Source of the DNA: Phycisphaerales bacterium | Lineage (GTDB): Bacteria > Planctomycetota > Phycisphaerae > UBA1845 | Reading direction: 5' to 3' | Assembly (NCBI GenBank): GCA_020639115.1 | Contig: JACKHG010000011.1 | Span: forward strand, 88,898-152,897 | DNA length: 64,000 bases | Shown: in pieces, positions 42,162 to 50,801 of the stretch | Layout of the letters: each line of letters opens with the position of its first letter | Numbering within the stretch: the stretch's first letter is position 1 | Position numbers and translations under genes: made by a program | Notes under the pieces: model-generated | What the model was told of the DNA's origin: nothing | The model's database searches: none | Seen by the model: only the letters and a program-made list of their open reading frames with translations

Positions 42162-43909
42162 GCGGTGGCCTCCGTCGGCTCAGGCTCCGCGGGGGCGCTG
42201 ATATATGCACCTTCCGAACGGGTCACGCGGAGCACTTCCTCCAGCGTGGACTCGCCGCGTTCCACGACGTCGAGCGCCTTTTCACGCAGCGGGCGCCAGC
42301 CGATCTCGGCCAGGTACGTCCGCACGTCCGATTCGCTCGCGCGCTGGTTGATCAGGCGTTTGAGCTCCCCGTCGATCACCATGACTTCGTAGATGCCGAC
42401 GCGTCCGCGGAAACCGGTGTTGTGGCATTCGCGGCAACCCTCGCCGCGCTGGAACAGCTCGTTGCCGCGGTGGCTCCAGCCCACCGAGGCGAGCAGCTCG
42501 GGTGGCGGGTAGTACGACGTGCGGCACGACGGGCAGATCTTCCGCGCCAGGCGCTGGGCGATGAACCCAAGCGTGGACGAAGCGATCAGGTACGGCTCGA
42601 TGTGCATGTCCATCAGGCGCATGATTCCGCCGGGACAGTCGTTGGTGTGCAGCGTGCTCATCACCAAGTGGCCGGTGAGCGCCGCCTGCACCGCGACGCG
42701 CGCGGTGTCCTCGTCGCGGATCTCGCCCACCATGATGATGTCCGGGTCCTGCCGCAGCACGCTGCGCAGGGCGCGGGAGAAGGTGAGCCCCACTTCGGCG
42801 TTCACCTGGATCTGGTTGATCATGGGGAGCTGGTATTCCACCGGGTCCTCGACGGTGACGATGTTGACCGCCTCCGAACGCAGCAGGTCGAGCCCGGAGT
42901 AGAGCGTGGTGGTTTTGCCACTGCCGGTGGGCCCGGTGACGAGCATCATGCCGTACGGGCTGCGCAGCATGGACTCGATGGCGACGAGATCCTCCGCCTG
43001 GACGCCGAGCTTGCCCAGGTCGAAGGTGAGGTTGCTCTTGTCGAGGACGCGCAGCACGATCTTCTCACCCAGCACGGTGGGCATGCTCGAAACGCGCAGG
43101 TCGATCTCGCGGCCGTCGGCCACGAGGTGGATGCGCCCCTCCTGGGGAAGTCGTTTCTCAGCGATGTCCATGCGGCCGATGACCTTGACGCGCGACACGA
43201 TCGCGGCGTGCATGCCCCGCGGCGGATTGAGCAGCTCGCGCAGATGGCCGTCGACGCGGTAGCGGATGTGCGTCGCGTCCCGGTCGGGCTCTATGTGGAT
43301 ATCGCTGGCCCCGTCGCGCACCGCGGTCAGGATGGCGAGGTTGACCAGGTTCACGACCGGGCTGCCCTCGACCATCTTGTCGAGGTCGGTGACCGGGCCC
43401 TCGTCGATCGCCTCGGTCTCGGCGATGGTGACGTCGGATTCCTCGATGGAGGCCAGGAAGGCGTCGACCGTGACCTCGGCGGCGAGGTACTTGCGCTGGT
43501 ACTCGACGAGATTCTCGTCGAGCACGAGCACGGGCCGGACGCGACAGCCGGTCAGGCGCTGGAGCCGGTCGATGGTCGGGACCGACTGCGGGTCGGTCAT
43601 CGCGACGGTGACCTCGTCGTGCACCCGGAACATGGGCAGCACGCGCAGATGCTCCGCCTCCTCCTTGGGAATACACTTGGCGGCCTTGGGATCGATCAGG
43701 CCGTGGCGCAGCACGCAGCCCTTCACGCCCATGCGCCGCGCCAGCGCATCGACCAGCGAGTTGTTGCTGAGGGCGCCGAGGTTGACGAGCGCGGTGCCGA
43801 TGCGCTGACCGGACGCCGACTGGCGGCCGAGCGCGTCGGCGAGCTGCTCGGGGGTGATCAACCCCTCGGCAATGAGCTGCTCTCCCAGCCTGACTTCGGG
43901 ACCGAGCAT
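42158..43909 (-). CDS. gspE: GspE/PilB secretion or pilus extension ATPase
   Basis: A 583-residue hexameric motor. The N-terminal GspE II domain (LGEQLIAEGLITPEQLADALGRQ) precedes the ATPase domain: SDIHIEPDRDATHIRYRVDG, Walker A in GPTGSGKTTT, Asp box TVEDPVEY, Walker B IIMVGEIRDEDTA, His box LSTLHTND and a zinc-binding CPSC...CREC pair at the expected place. Arg-rich CIPKEEAEHLRVLPMF also fits. It is the first of the pilus genes and lies 3 bases after the STAS gene, implying coupled translation. Confidence 0.95.
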   Translation of the reverse strand: MLGPEVRLGEQLIAEGLITPEQLADALGRQSASGQRIGTALVNLGALSNNSLVDALARRMGVKGCVLRHGLIDPKAAKCIPKEEAEHLRVLPMFRVHDEVTVAMTDPQSVPTIDRLQRLTGCRVRPVLVLDENLVEYQRKYLAAEVTVDAFLASIEESDVTIAETEAIDEGPVTDLDKMVEGSPVVNLVNLAILTAVRDGASDIHIEPDRDATHIRYRVDGHLRELLNPPRGMHAAIVSRVKVIGRMDIAEKRLPQEGRIHLVADGREIDLRVSSMPTVLGEKIVLRVLDKSNLTFDLGKLGVQAEDLVAIESMLRSPYGMMLVTGPTGSGKTTTLYSGLDLLRSEAVNIVTVEDPVEYQLPMINQIQVNAEVGLTFSRALRSVLRQDPDIIMVGEIRDEDTARVAVQAALTGHLVMSTLHTNDCPGGIMRLMDMHIEPYLIASSTLGFIAQRLARKICPSCRTSYYPPPELLASVGWSHRGNELFQRGEGCRECHNTGFRGRVGIYEVMVIDGELKRLINQRASESDVRTYLAEIGWRPLREKALDVVERGESTLEEVLRVTRSEGAYISAPAEPEPTEATA

Positions 43910-43912
43910 GGT

Positions 43913-44248
43913 TTACAGGAAACTCCGTACAGCCGTGTGGGCGTCGTCAAAATACTCCACGCGGCGGGACTGGCCGGTGAGTTCGAGGATCTCCCGGCAG
44001 GTGGCGCCGACGGCGGCGAGGCGCAGGCGCCCGCCGCGCTGGCGCAGGTCGTCCGCGGCCTCGACGATGCCCTCGACGCCGCGGCTGTCGAGATACGGCA
44101 CGTCGGTCAGGTCGAGCACGAACCGCGGGTTCGGCGTGGCCAACCGCTTCTGCACGGTCGTGATGAGGGATTCCGCATCCTCGTCAACCAGGGGCCCGTG
44201 CGGCGTGATCACGTCCACCGTGCCGAGTCGCTTGACCTCGATGTTCAT
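43913..44248 (-). CDS. STAS-domain protein in the pilus/c-di-GMP cluster
   Basis: A 111-residue single STAS domain: VKRLGTVDVITPHGPLVDEDAESL, RFVLDLTDVPYLDSRGVEGIVEAADDLRQRGGRLRL and the closing RVEYFDDAHTAVRSF. The likely phospho-acceptor is the Ser in YLDSRG. Located between HD-GYP and GspE with 3 bases to gspE, so it may regulate the motor or the c-di-GMP enzyme. Start ATG 44248 with AGGGGGG 7 bases upstream. Its partner kinase might be the histidine kinase of this cluster, but that is inference. Confidence 0.88.
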   Translation of the reverse strand: MNIEVKRLGTVDVITPHGPLVDEDAESLITTVQKRLATPNPRFVLDLTDVPYLDSRGVEGIVEAADDLRQRGGRLRLAAVGATCREILELTGQSRRVEYFDDAHTAVRSFL

Positions 44249-44320
44249 AGCGGGCCCCCCTGCCGGCACGCGCGCCGCAGCGCAGCCACCCCGGCGCCTG
44301 CAGCGCCGACGGGCGTCAAC

Positions 44321-45562
44321 TCACGGATTCGCCTTCGGCTGCTCCCCGGAACCACCCTCCTCCGCATCCGTCTCGAAGTAGAGGAACCCGTCGCCCACCT
44401 GCCGCTCCACGATCCGCTCGAACACCGGCACCAGGTTGGGATCGACCACCTTGCCCGCATCCGCGCGGAGAATACCCAGCGCACGGCGCCAGCCGAAAGC
44501 CTGGCGGTACGACCGCGAGGTGGTCAGGGCGTCGAAAACGTCCGCCACCTGGATGATCCGGGCCTGGCGGGGAATTTCCTCACCGGCGAGCCCGTCGGGA
44601 TAACCGCCGCCGTCCCAGTGCTCGTGGTGATGGCGCACGCCGTCGAGCGCCGCCTCGAGCTGGGGAATATCACGAACGACCTCGTAGCTGCGGACCGGGT
44701 GTTCCTTGATGTGCTCGAACTCCTCCCGGGTCAGCTTGCCCGGCTTCTTGAGCACGTCGTCGCGGATCCCGATCTTGCCCACGTCGTGCAGCAGCGCCGC
44801 CCATTCGAGCATCTGCAGCTCGTCGTGGTCGAGGCCGAGCGCCTCGCCGAGCAGCTTCGCGAAATAGCCCACGCGGTTCGAATGGCCCGAGGTGTACTCG
44901 TCCTTCTGGTCGATCGCATTGACCAGGGCCCGCACCATGTCGACGCTCAACCGGCGCAGCTCGTGGCCGAGCTGGTAGTTGCGGATCAGGTCGCCGCAGA
45001 ACAGCGTAAGCGCCTCGAGCAGGCTCATGTCGCTCGCCTCGAAACGTCGCGCCTCCGGCCCGTGCGTCAGCACGATCGCGCAGAAGAACTGCTTGCCGGA
45101 GAAGACCGGACCGGTCAGTACCTCGGCGATGCCCTCGATCGGCTCGGCCAGCGAGCGCACCGCCACCTTGCCGGTGCTGATGCTTTCGCGGACGACCTCC
45201 TCGACCTCGGCGCGTGCCGCCGGGGCCTGCGACCAGTGCAGGTTGCCGTTCTCGAGCAGCGAGGCGGAGCAGACCAGCTCCTGGCTGTAGGTGATGTTCA
45301 GCGAATCGATGAACAGGCGCACGACCTCGCCCTCGGTCTGCACCGAGGTGAGGCTGCGGGTCACCTCGAAGACGATGCCGAGCTGTTCGTACGCGCGGAG
45401 GAGCTCGTCCGCCATGCCCGCGTGTTCGCGCAGCACCAGATCCAGCTCCTCCTGCAGGCGGTCGAGGCAGGGGAGGATCTGCGCCAGATCGATCTCTCCG
45501 GTCGCAGCCGAGCGCAGCGAGGCGAACAGCGGACCGAGTTTCTTGTGGCCTAGTTCACTCAT
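44321..45562 (-). CDS. HD-GYP cyclic-di-GMP phosphodiesterase with N-terminal GAF-like sensor
   Basis: A 413-residue protein. Residues 1-60 are helical; about 60-200 form a GAF-like sensor (LGIVFEVTRSLTSVQTEGEVVRLFI). Then comes the HD-GYP domain: VRALVNAIDQKDEYTSGHSNRV, ALLHDVGKIGI, IKEHPVRSYEV, HHHEHWDGGGYPDGL. The HD pair and GYP motif are intact. It should hydrolyse c-di-GMP. The start ATG 45562 overlaps the response-regulator stop by one base (TGATG). A longer upstream frame is a shadow of the regulator. Its position implies that c-di-GMP controls the pilus genes that follow. Confidence 0.9.
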   Translation of the reverse strand: MSELGHKKLGPLFASLRSAATGEIDLAQILPCLDRLQEELDLVLREHAGMADELLRAYEQLGIVFEVTRSLTSVQTEGEVVRLFIDSLNITYSQELVCSASLLENGNLHWSQAPAARAEVEEVVRESISTGKVAVRSLAEPIEGIAEVLTGPVFSGKQFFCAIVLTHGPEARRFEASDMSLLEALTLFCGDLIRNYQLGHELRRLSVDMVRALVNAIDQKDEYTSGHSNRVGYFAKLLGEALGLDHDELQMLEWAALLHDVGKIGIRDDVLKKPGKLTREEFEHIKEHPVRSYEVVRDIPQLEAALDGVRHHHEHWDGGGYPDGLAGEEIPRQARIIQVADVFDALTTSRSYRQAFGWRRALGILRADAGKVVDPNLVPVFERIVERQVGDGFLYFETDAEEGGSGEQPKANP

Positions 45563-45948
45563 CAGTTCGACCCCGCTGCGGATGGCGCCTTGGTCAGCTT
45601 GCTCTCGATCTCGACGAGCAGGCGGGACGGCGAGAACGGCTTGGGGTAGATCTCGACGTCGAGATCGCGCAAGCGCTCCGTCAGATCCTCCTGGTCGCAA
45701 CGCGCGCTGAGCAGCGTGATGGGAATCGTCAGCTTGGCCTCCTCGCGCACCCAGCGGACGAGTTCGATGCCGTCGCACACCGGCATGTTCACGTCGGTGA
45801 CGATGCAGTCGACCTCGGTGGACGCGAGCACGGCCTTGGCCTCCATTCCGTTGGCCGCCTCGAGCACCTCGTGGCCGCTCTTGGACAACCACAGGGCCAT
45901 CAGGCGCATCACATGAATGTCGTCTTCCGCTACCAGTATTCGAGCCAT
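45562..45948 (-). CDS. Single-domain response regulator (REC)
   Basis: A 128-residue receiver domain with VAEDD (acidic pocket), the phospho-acceptor Asp in DCIVTDVNMPVCDG, the Thr/Ser switch in ITLLSARC and the Lys in IYPKPFSPSRL. No output domain. It lies between the histidine kinase and the HD-GYP protein, overlapping the latter by one base, so it is likely phosphorylated by the former and acts on the latter or on the pilus motor. Confidence 0.94.
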   Translation of the reverse strand: MARILVAEDDIHVMRLMALWLSKSGHEVLEAANGMEAKAVLASTEVDCIVTDVNMPVCDGIELVRWVREEAKLTIPITLLSARCDQEDLTERLRDLDVEIYPKPFSPSRLLVEIESKLTKAPSAAGSN

Positions 45949-45967
45949 CGCTCACTCCCCGGACTGC

Positions 45968-47848
45968 CTACACGGTCGCAGCCTCTGGAAACCTCTGCAC
46001 TGAACTGCTCACCGGCAATGACGCGGTGAACGTCGCTCCTTCACCCTTGCGACTCACGAGCGTGATGTCCCCGCCGTGTTGCTGCATGATCTCGCGCGCC
46101 GTGGTCAGGCCGATGCCCGTGCCGGACTCGGCGCGGACGGCGTCGTCGTCGGCCCGCTGGAACTTCTCGAAGATCCGCCCGTGATCCTTCGGGTCGATGC
46201 CGATGCCGCTGTCGCGCACCGAGATCTGCACCTGCGCGTCGGTCGACTTGCACGAGAGCGTCACCTGGCCCCCCGCCGGCGTGTACTTCAGCGCGTTGCC
46301 CAGCAGGTTGTTGACCACCACGGCCAGCTTGTCCCGGTCGGCCTTCAGCGTCGCGAGCTTGGCCGGCAGCGCCAACTGCAGATCGATGTTCTTCGTCTCC
46401 GCGATGCCGCGCACGTCGCGCACCGCCTCGGTGAGCAGCGCGCGCAGGTCAACGTTGTCGAGCACGAGCCGCATCGACCCCACCTCGAGCTGCGAAATAC
46501 TGAGGATGTCCTCGACCAGGCGGGCGAGCCGCCGCGTTTCCTTCGTGATCACGTTGTAGCACTCGGTGATCACCTGCGGATCGTCGAACTGCCCGCTGGC
46601 CAGCGTCTCGGTGTACGCGCGGATGTTGGTCAGCGGCGTACGCAGCTCGTGCGTCACCTGCGAGACGAACTCCTCGCGGGCCTTGTCCGCCCGCACCTGC
46701 TGGCTCACGTCGAGCACCAGCACGAGCACCCGCGTCGACTGCTGCGAATTCCGCGCCGGGATGACCTTCACCTGGTAGTAGCTGCCGTCGATGCCCTCCA
46801 CCTGCGCATCCAGCGCCCGCGCGGGAACACCGCCCGCAGTGCAGCCGTTGACGCAGCCGAGAATCCGCTGCCCGTCGGGCAGCATGTTCTCGTCGGTGAG
46901 CGTGACTGTGGTGGATTCATCCAGCGGCCACCCGATCAGGCGCCGCGACATCGCGTTGGCGTAGAGCACGACGCCCTGCTCGTTGGCCAGCACCACGCCC
47001 AGCGGCGCCGCCATCATCGCTCCGGCCAGCTCGCCCGCGTCGCTGCGGCTCAGCACCGCGAGCAGCTCCGAAGACGCGTTCGACCGACGGACCTCCTCGT
47101 CCAGCCCGCAGGCCAGATCGACGAAGCGGTTCCAGCATTCGGCGATGTGATCGCGGGCGCTCACGATGCGCATCTCGGGCAGCGCGTCCGCAAAATGATC
47201 GTTGTTGTGCACCAGGTTTTCCGCAATCCGCGTCACCGTCGCCATGTCGCGACGCAGACGGCGATAGACGACGAGCAGCGCCGCCGTCGCGGCGGCGGCC
47301 ACCGACATGGCAGCCGCCGGAAAATCCCGGCCGATCGCGTTGTAGTCCGGCGCCAGCAGCGCATCGATGTAGCACGGCTCCGGGACGCGCGAGTGAAGCA
47401 CGGGAGCGCGAACGAGCAAACGCTCCGGCTGACCGTCGATGGGGCGCACCCACCCAACCTGCACTTCGCTGGGATACTCCGGGATACCGACCCGGATCGG
47501 CGGACGCGGCTGACCGATCTCGGACTGGTTCAGCGAGGCCAGCACCTTGTCCTGTTTCGTATAGACGCGCAACCCGACGCAGGGATAACGCGCCGCAAAC
47601 TGGTTGAGCAGGAGTTGATTCTCGTTCGCCGGCACCGGACGCGAGGGATCCACGCGATCGGCCAGCAGTTCCACGGCCTTCTGCAAGGCGCTGGCCAGTT
47701 GGGCGTTGGCCTGGCTGCGCTGATGCAAGTAGGTCACCAGGCTGACCCCGCCAACCGCGATTACGAAAACCAGCACGAGCATGAGGCCGATAGCGCGCGG
47801 AATCTCCTCCGTCGTCATCAATCGCCGCAGTCGTCGCTGCCACGCACC
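45968..47848 (-). CDS. Membrane-bound sensor histidine kinase
   Basis: A 626-residue kinase. It has two membrane segments (about residues 18-40, AIGLMLVLVFVIAVGG, and about 180-200) flanking a periplasmic sensor region, then a HAMP-like/PAS-like stretch, the phospho-acceptor FVSQVTHELRTPLTNIRAYTETL, NNLLGNALKYTPAGGQVTL (N box), VRDSGIGIDPKDHGRIFEKFQ and GTGIGLTTAREIMQQHGG (G boxes). The start ATG 47848 has GGAG 5 bases upstream; an upstream in-frame start at 47911 gives an unrelated lead. It opens the signalling/pilus cluster. The signal is unknown. Confidence 0.93.
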   Translation of the reverse strand, partial: GAWQRRLRRLMTTEEIPRAIGLMLVLVFVIAVGGVSLVTYLHQRSQANAQLASALQKAVELLADRVDPSRPVPANENQLLLNQFAARYPCVGLRVYTKQDKVLASLNQSEIGQPRPPIRVGIPEYPSEVQVGWVRPIDGQPERLLVRAPVLHSRVPEPCYIDALLAPDYNAIGRDFPAAAMSVAAAATAALLVVYRRLRRDMATVTRIAENLVHNNDHFADALPEMRIVSARDHIAECWNRFVDLACGLDEEVRRSNASSELLAVLSRSDAGELAGAMMAAPLGVVLANEQGVVLYANAMSRRLIGWPLDESTTVTLTDENMLPDGQRILGCVNGCTAGGVPARALDAQVEGIDGSYYQVKVIPARNSQQSTRVLVLVLDVSQQVRADKAREEFVSQVTHELRTPLTNIRAYTETLASGQFDDPQVITECYNVITKETRRLARLVEDILSISQLEVGSMRLVLDNVDLRALLTEAVRDVRGIAETKNIDLQLALPAKLATLKADRDKLAVVVNNLLGNALKYTPAGGQVTLSCKSTDAQVQISVRDSGIGIDPKDHGRIFEKFQRADDDAVRAESGTGIGLTTAREIMQQHGGDITLVSRKGEGATFTASLPVSSSVQRFPEAATV

Positions 47849-48535
47849 CATACCGACTCCGTCTCCCTCCACCCGAAAATGGTCCATCTGCCGCCGGCGC
47901 ACGCCGCGCACCGGAAGGTGTACGTACTGCGTCTATCGTCCGAACGGCGCAGCCGCTTTTTCGGCCACACAACCGGCGCGGGTCGTTTTCCGAGCGATAA
48001 TTGCGGATTGGCCTGCTATCGGACCACCCGCGAACGTGCTGCTCGCACCGTGCAGAACTCCGATGCGTATTTCTGCGCCGTTTGAGCAGGAAAAGATCAC
48101 GTTGCAGGCGGCGACGACGCCCGATAACCGTGCACACACATGAACGCGGTTTTATCCTGAAATTGATCGGCAAATCGTGCAGTGCGGCACGTCGCTCGCC
48201 CCGCGGCGCATGACTGGGGGAATCGTACCGGCAGATGATCTAGCGCCGCTTGACGACCTTCCCGCACACCAGCGCTGGCAGCGTGAATTCTCGGTGGCCC
48301 GAAGTTCCCAATACGCCGGCACGTGCCCTCCATCGACCCGTCGCGCTACGCGTGGGCGGTGTCGTGGATTACCGGACCCAGCGACGGCCCCGCCCCCGCT
48401 CTGCGGGTGGGTGGTCACGCCGGCCTGCCCAGCGCTCGCCGGGGCTCATGCTCGCCTTACTAAGCATTGCCCTGCGCGCCGCACGCGCGTAACCTAGTCC
48501 TCCGCCGACTTCAGCAAACCCTGCGAGCGACGCCA
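47849..48535. other. Divergent intergenic region between the histidine kinase and btpA
   Basis: These 687 bases contain no gene I can support; the short open frames lack ribosome sites and known motifs. A locally AT-rich patch near 48130-48180 is the most likely promoter area for the minus-strand kinase cluster, but no clean -35/-10 pair was found. GCGCG-CCGCA-CGCGC at 48476-48490 could form a small hairpin shortly upstream of btpA. The length is striking for this compact window. Confidence 0.4.
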
Positions 48536-49360
48536 ATGGATACTGCCCAACCGCGCTGGAATCTTCCGGACAAGGCCCTGATCGGCATGGTCCACGTCCG
48601 GGCCCTGCCGGGCACGCCGTATAACACGTGGTCGGTCGGCGACATCGCCGTCGTTGCCGTCCAGGAGGCGGTCGCACTCACCCGCGCCGGTTTCGACGCA
48701 CTCATCCTCGAAAACATGCACGACCGCCCCTACTGCCTGCGGGAGGTGGGGCCGGAGATCGTCGCCGGCATGACCGCGGTCGGGCGGGCGGTCCGCGCAG
48801 CCGTCACCTGCCCGTTGGGCATCCAGGTGCTCGCGGGGGCGAACCGCGCGGCGCTCGCGGTCGCCCAGGCCTGCGAGGCGGCGTTCATCCGTGCCGAGGG
48901 ATTCGTGTTCGCCCACGTCGCGGACGAGGGGATCATGGGCGAAGCCGACGCCGCCAACCTGCTGCGTTATCGCCGGGCGATCGGGGCGGAGCACATCGCC
49001 GTCGTCGCGGACATCAAGAAAAAGCACTCCGCCCACGCGATCACCGCGGACGTGGACCTGGCGGAGACCGCGAAGGCCGCGGCGTTCTTCGGAGCGGACG
49101 GCGTCATCGTCACCGGGACCGCCACCGGACACGCGACGCGGGCGGAGGATGTCTCTGAAGTGGCGGACGCGGTCGACCTGCCGGTACTGGTGGGCAGCGG
49201 CACGACGCCGCAGAACCTGGCGGACCTCTGGCCGCACGCGGACGGATTCATCGTCGGCTCGAGTCTGAAGGTGGACGGCGTGTGGTCGAACCCGCTCGAT
49301 CCGCAGCGCGTGGACGCATTCGTGGCAGCCGCGAACCGCCTAACAGAGCCGCGCCCGTAA
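48536..49360 (+). CDS. btpA: BtpA family TIM-barrel protein
   Basis: A 274-residue protein matching BtpA, named for photosystem I assembly in cyanobacteria but widespread in non-photosynthetic bacteria, where the role is unclear. Landmarks are ALIGMVHVRALPGTP, GFDALILENMHDRPYCLREVGPEIVAGM, CPLGIQVLAGANRAAL, AEGFVFAHVADEGIMGEADAANLLRYR, ADIKKKHSAHAITADV, ADGVIVTGTATG and VLVGSGTTPQNL. The start at ATG 48536 is set by homology; the ribosome site is poor. The last codons and the stop lie inside the first copy of a tandem repeat array, so the C-terminus is partly repeat-encoded. Confidence 0.88.
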   Translation: MDTAQPRWNLPDKALIGMVHVRALPGTPYNTWSVGDIAVVAVQEAVALTRAGFDALILENMHDRPYCLREVGPEIVAGMTAVGRAVRAAVTCPLGIQVLAGANRAALAVAQACEAAFIRAEGFVFAHVADEGIMGEADAANLLRYRRAIGAEHIAVVADIKKKHSAHAITADVDLAETAKAAAFFGADGVIVTGTATGHATRAEDVSEVADAVDLPVLVGSGTTPQNLADLWPHADGFIVGSSLKVDGVWSNPLDPQRVDAFVAAANRLTEPRP

Positions 49361-49512
49361 GGAAGCGGAAACAGAGCCGCGACCGTAAGGGAGCGGAAGC
49401 AGAGCCGCGCCCGTAAGGAAGCGGAAACAGAGCCGCGCCCGTAAGGAAGCGGAAACAGAGCCGCGCCCGTAAGGAAGCGGAAAACAGAGCCGCGCCCGTA
49501 AGGAAGCGGAAG
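49344..49512. repeat. Tandem array of six 28-29-base repeats
   Basis: Six head-to-tail copies of a unit that begins CAGAGCCGCGCC and ends GAAGCGG plus two to three A or G: 49344-49371, 49372-49399, 49400-49427, 49428-49455, 49456-49484 (one extra A) and 49485-49512. Copy 2 has two substitutions. There are no spacers, so it is not CRISPR. The same core is familiar from planctomycete genomes. The first copy contains the btpA stop codon. On the minus strand the array encodes a repetitive spurious peptide. Confidence 0.92.
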
Positions 49513-49583
49513 AAACGCCCACCGTGTCGACGTTCCCAACGCAGCGTAGGCGCGGACCACTGGAAGCCGGAGCATCGTAAGCG

Positions 49584-50711
49584 ATGATCGCGACCTGGAT
49601 GATGATTGCTGCATTCGCCTGCGGGACTCCCCCACCGGACATTGAACGCATGGTTGATAATCTCTTCACGGAATTCACGGAGCCGCAGACGCCTGGGGCC
49701 AGCGTGGCGATCTCCCACGATGGTGAGATTGTGCTCGCCAAGGGCTACGGTCTCGCGGACCTGCCGCAGCACACGCCCGCCGACGCCCACACGAACTACC
49801 GCATCGCGTCGGTCACCAAGCAGTTCACCGCGATGGCCATCATGATCCTGAAGGAACGTGGAAAGCTCGATTACGACGATCCAATCGCGAAGTACTTCCC
49901 CGATTTCCCGCCGATCGGCGCGACGATCACGATCCGGCATCTGCTGGGTCACACCTCGGGTCTGAAGGACTACGAGGACCTCATGCCGGTGGATCAGTCC
50001 GAGCAGCTCAAGGATCGCGACGTGCTGGCGTTGCTCCAGCGCGAGCGCGAAACGTACTTTCCGCCCGGTACGCAGTACCGCTACAGCAACAGCGGCTACG
50101 CCCTGCTGGCGCTGATCGTGGAGCGTGCGTCGGGCGACAACTTCGCGACCTTCTTGAAGAAGAACATCTTCGCGCCGCTGGGCATGAACGACAGCGTGGC
50201 CTATGAGCGCGGCGTGTCGAGCGTGCCGCACCGTGCCATGGGATATCGAAAGTCGGACAGCGGCTGGGTCGATGCCGACCAGAGCCTGACCAGCGCCGTA
50301 CTCGGCGACGGCGGCATTTACACGTCGGTCCTCGACTACTTCAAGTGGGACCAGGCGCTGAATGCGATTGCCCAATCAGCACCCCGGGGGCAAGGGCGCG
50401 ACAATGCTCCTGCCCGCCCGCGCCTGCTCGTCACCCCCGAGACGCTGGTGGAGGCCTTCACCTCCGGCCGGCTCGCCGACGGCGCCCTGACCGGCTATGG
50501 CTTCGGCTGGCGGATCGAAACAGTCGACGGGCTGCTGCGGATCCACCACAACGGCGAGACCTGCGGCTTCAACACAGCCGTCCGCCGCGTGCCCGAGCGT
50601 CGCCTGACGGTGGTGGTCTTCACCAACCGCGCGGGTTCATGCGCCCACGAGATCGCCGACACGTTGCTCGCCCGCCTGATCGAAACGCATGAGCCCAAGT
50701 CGCCCGATTAG
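49584..50711 (+). CDS. Serine hydrolase, beta-lactamase class C/penicillin-binding-protein-like
   Basis: A 375-residue protein of the AmpC-like superfamily. SVTK (IASVTKQFTAMAI) supplies the catalytic Ser and Lys, YSNSGYALLA the Tyr motif, and HHNGETCGF the third motif. The family includes esterases, D-aminopeptidases and beta-lactamases, so activity cannot be fixed. The short hydrophobic N-terminus with a Cys at 13 could be a signal/lipid anchor. Start at ATG 49584, 71 bases past the repeat array. A zinc-ribbon membrane gene follows. Resistance function is not implied. Confidence 0.87.
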   Translation: MIATWMMIAAFACGTPPPDIERMVDNLFTEFTEPQTPGASVAISHDGEIVLAKGYGLADLPQHTPADAHTNYRIASVTKQFTAMAIMILKERGKLDYDDPIAKYFPDFPPIGATITIRHLLGHTSGLKDYEDLMPVDQSEQLKDRDVLALLQRERETYFPPGTQYRYSNSGYALLALIVERASGDNFATFLKKNIFAPLGMNDSVAYERGVSSVPHRAMGYRKSDSGWVDADQSLTSAVLGDGGIYTSVLDYFKWDQALNAIAQSAPRGQGRDNAPARPRLLVTPETLVEAFTSGRLADGALTGYGFGWRIETVDGLLRIHHNGETCGFNTAVRRVPERRLTVVVFTNRAGSCAHEIADTLLARLIETHEPKSPD

Positions 50712-50801
50712 CCAGCCCGGTAGTTGCTGCTGGAATCGTCAGTGGCAGCCGGCCTACAATCGGATGTCGTCTCCCGACCGGCCCTCCCGATGGGGCTGAC
50801 C

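Noticed and set aside
42107..45553. Open frame of 1148 codons on the plus strand opposite gspE/HD-GYP
   Set aside because: Antisense shadow: no family motifs, whereas the opposite strand encodes intact known proteins.
49344..49512. CRISPR array
   Set aside because: The repeats abut directly with no unique spacers and no cas gene lies nearby.
49248..50375. Minus-strand frame encoding a repetitive peptide across the repeat array
   Set aside because: It is the translation of the tandem repeats plus the antisense of btpA and the hydrolase; no start site or homology.
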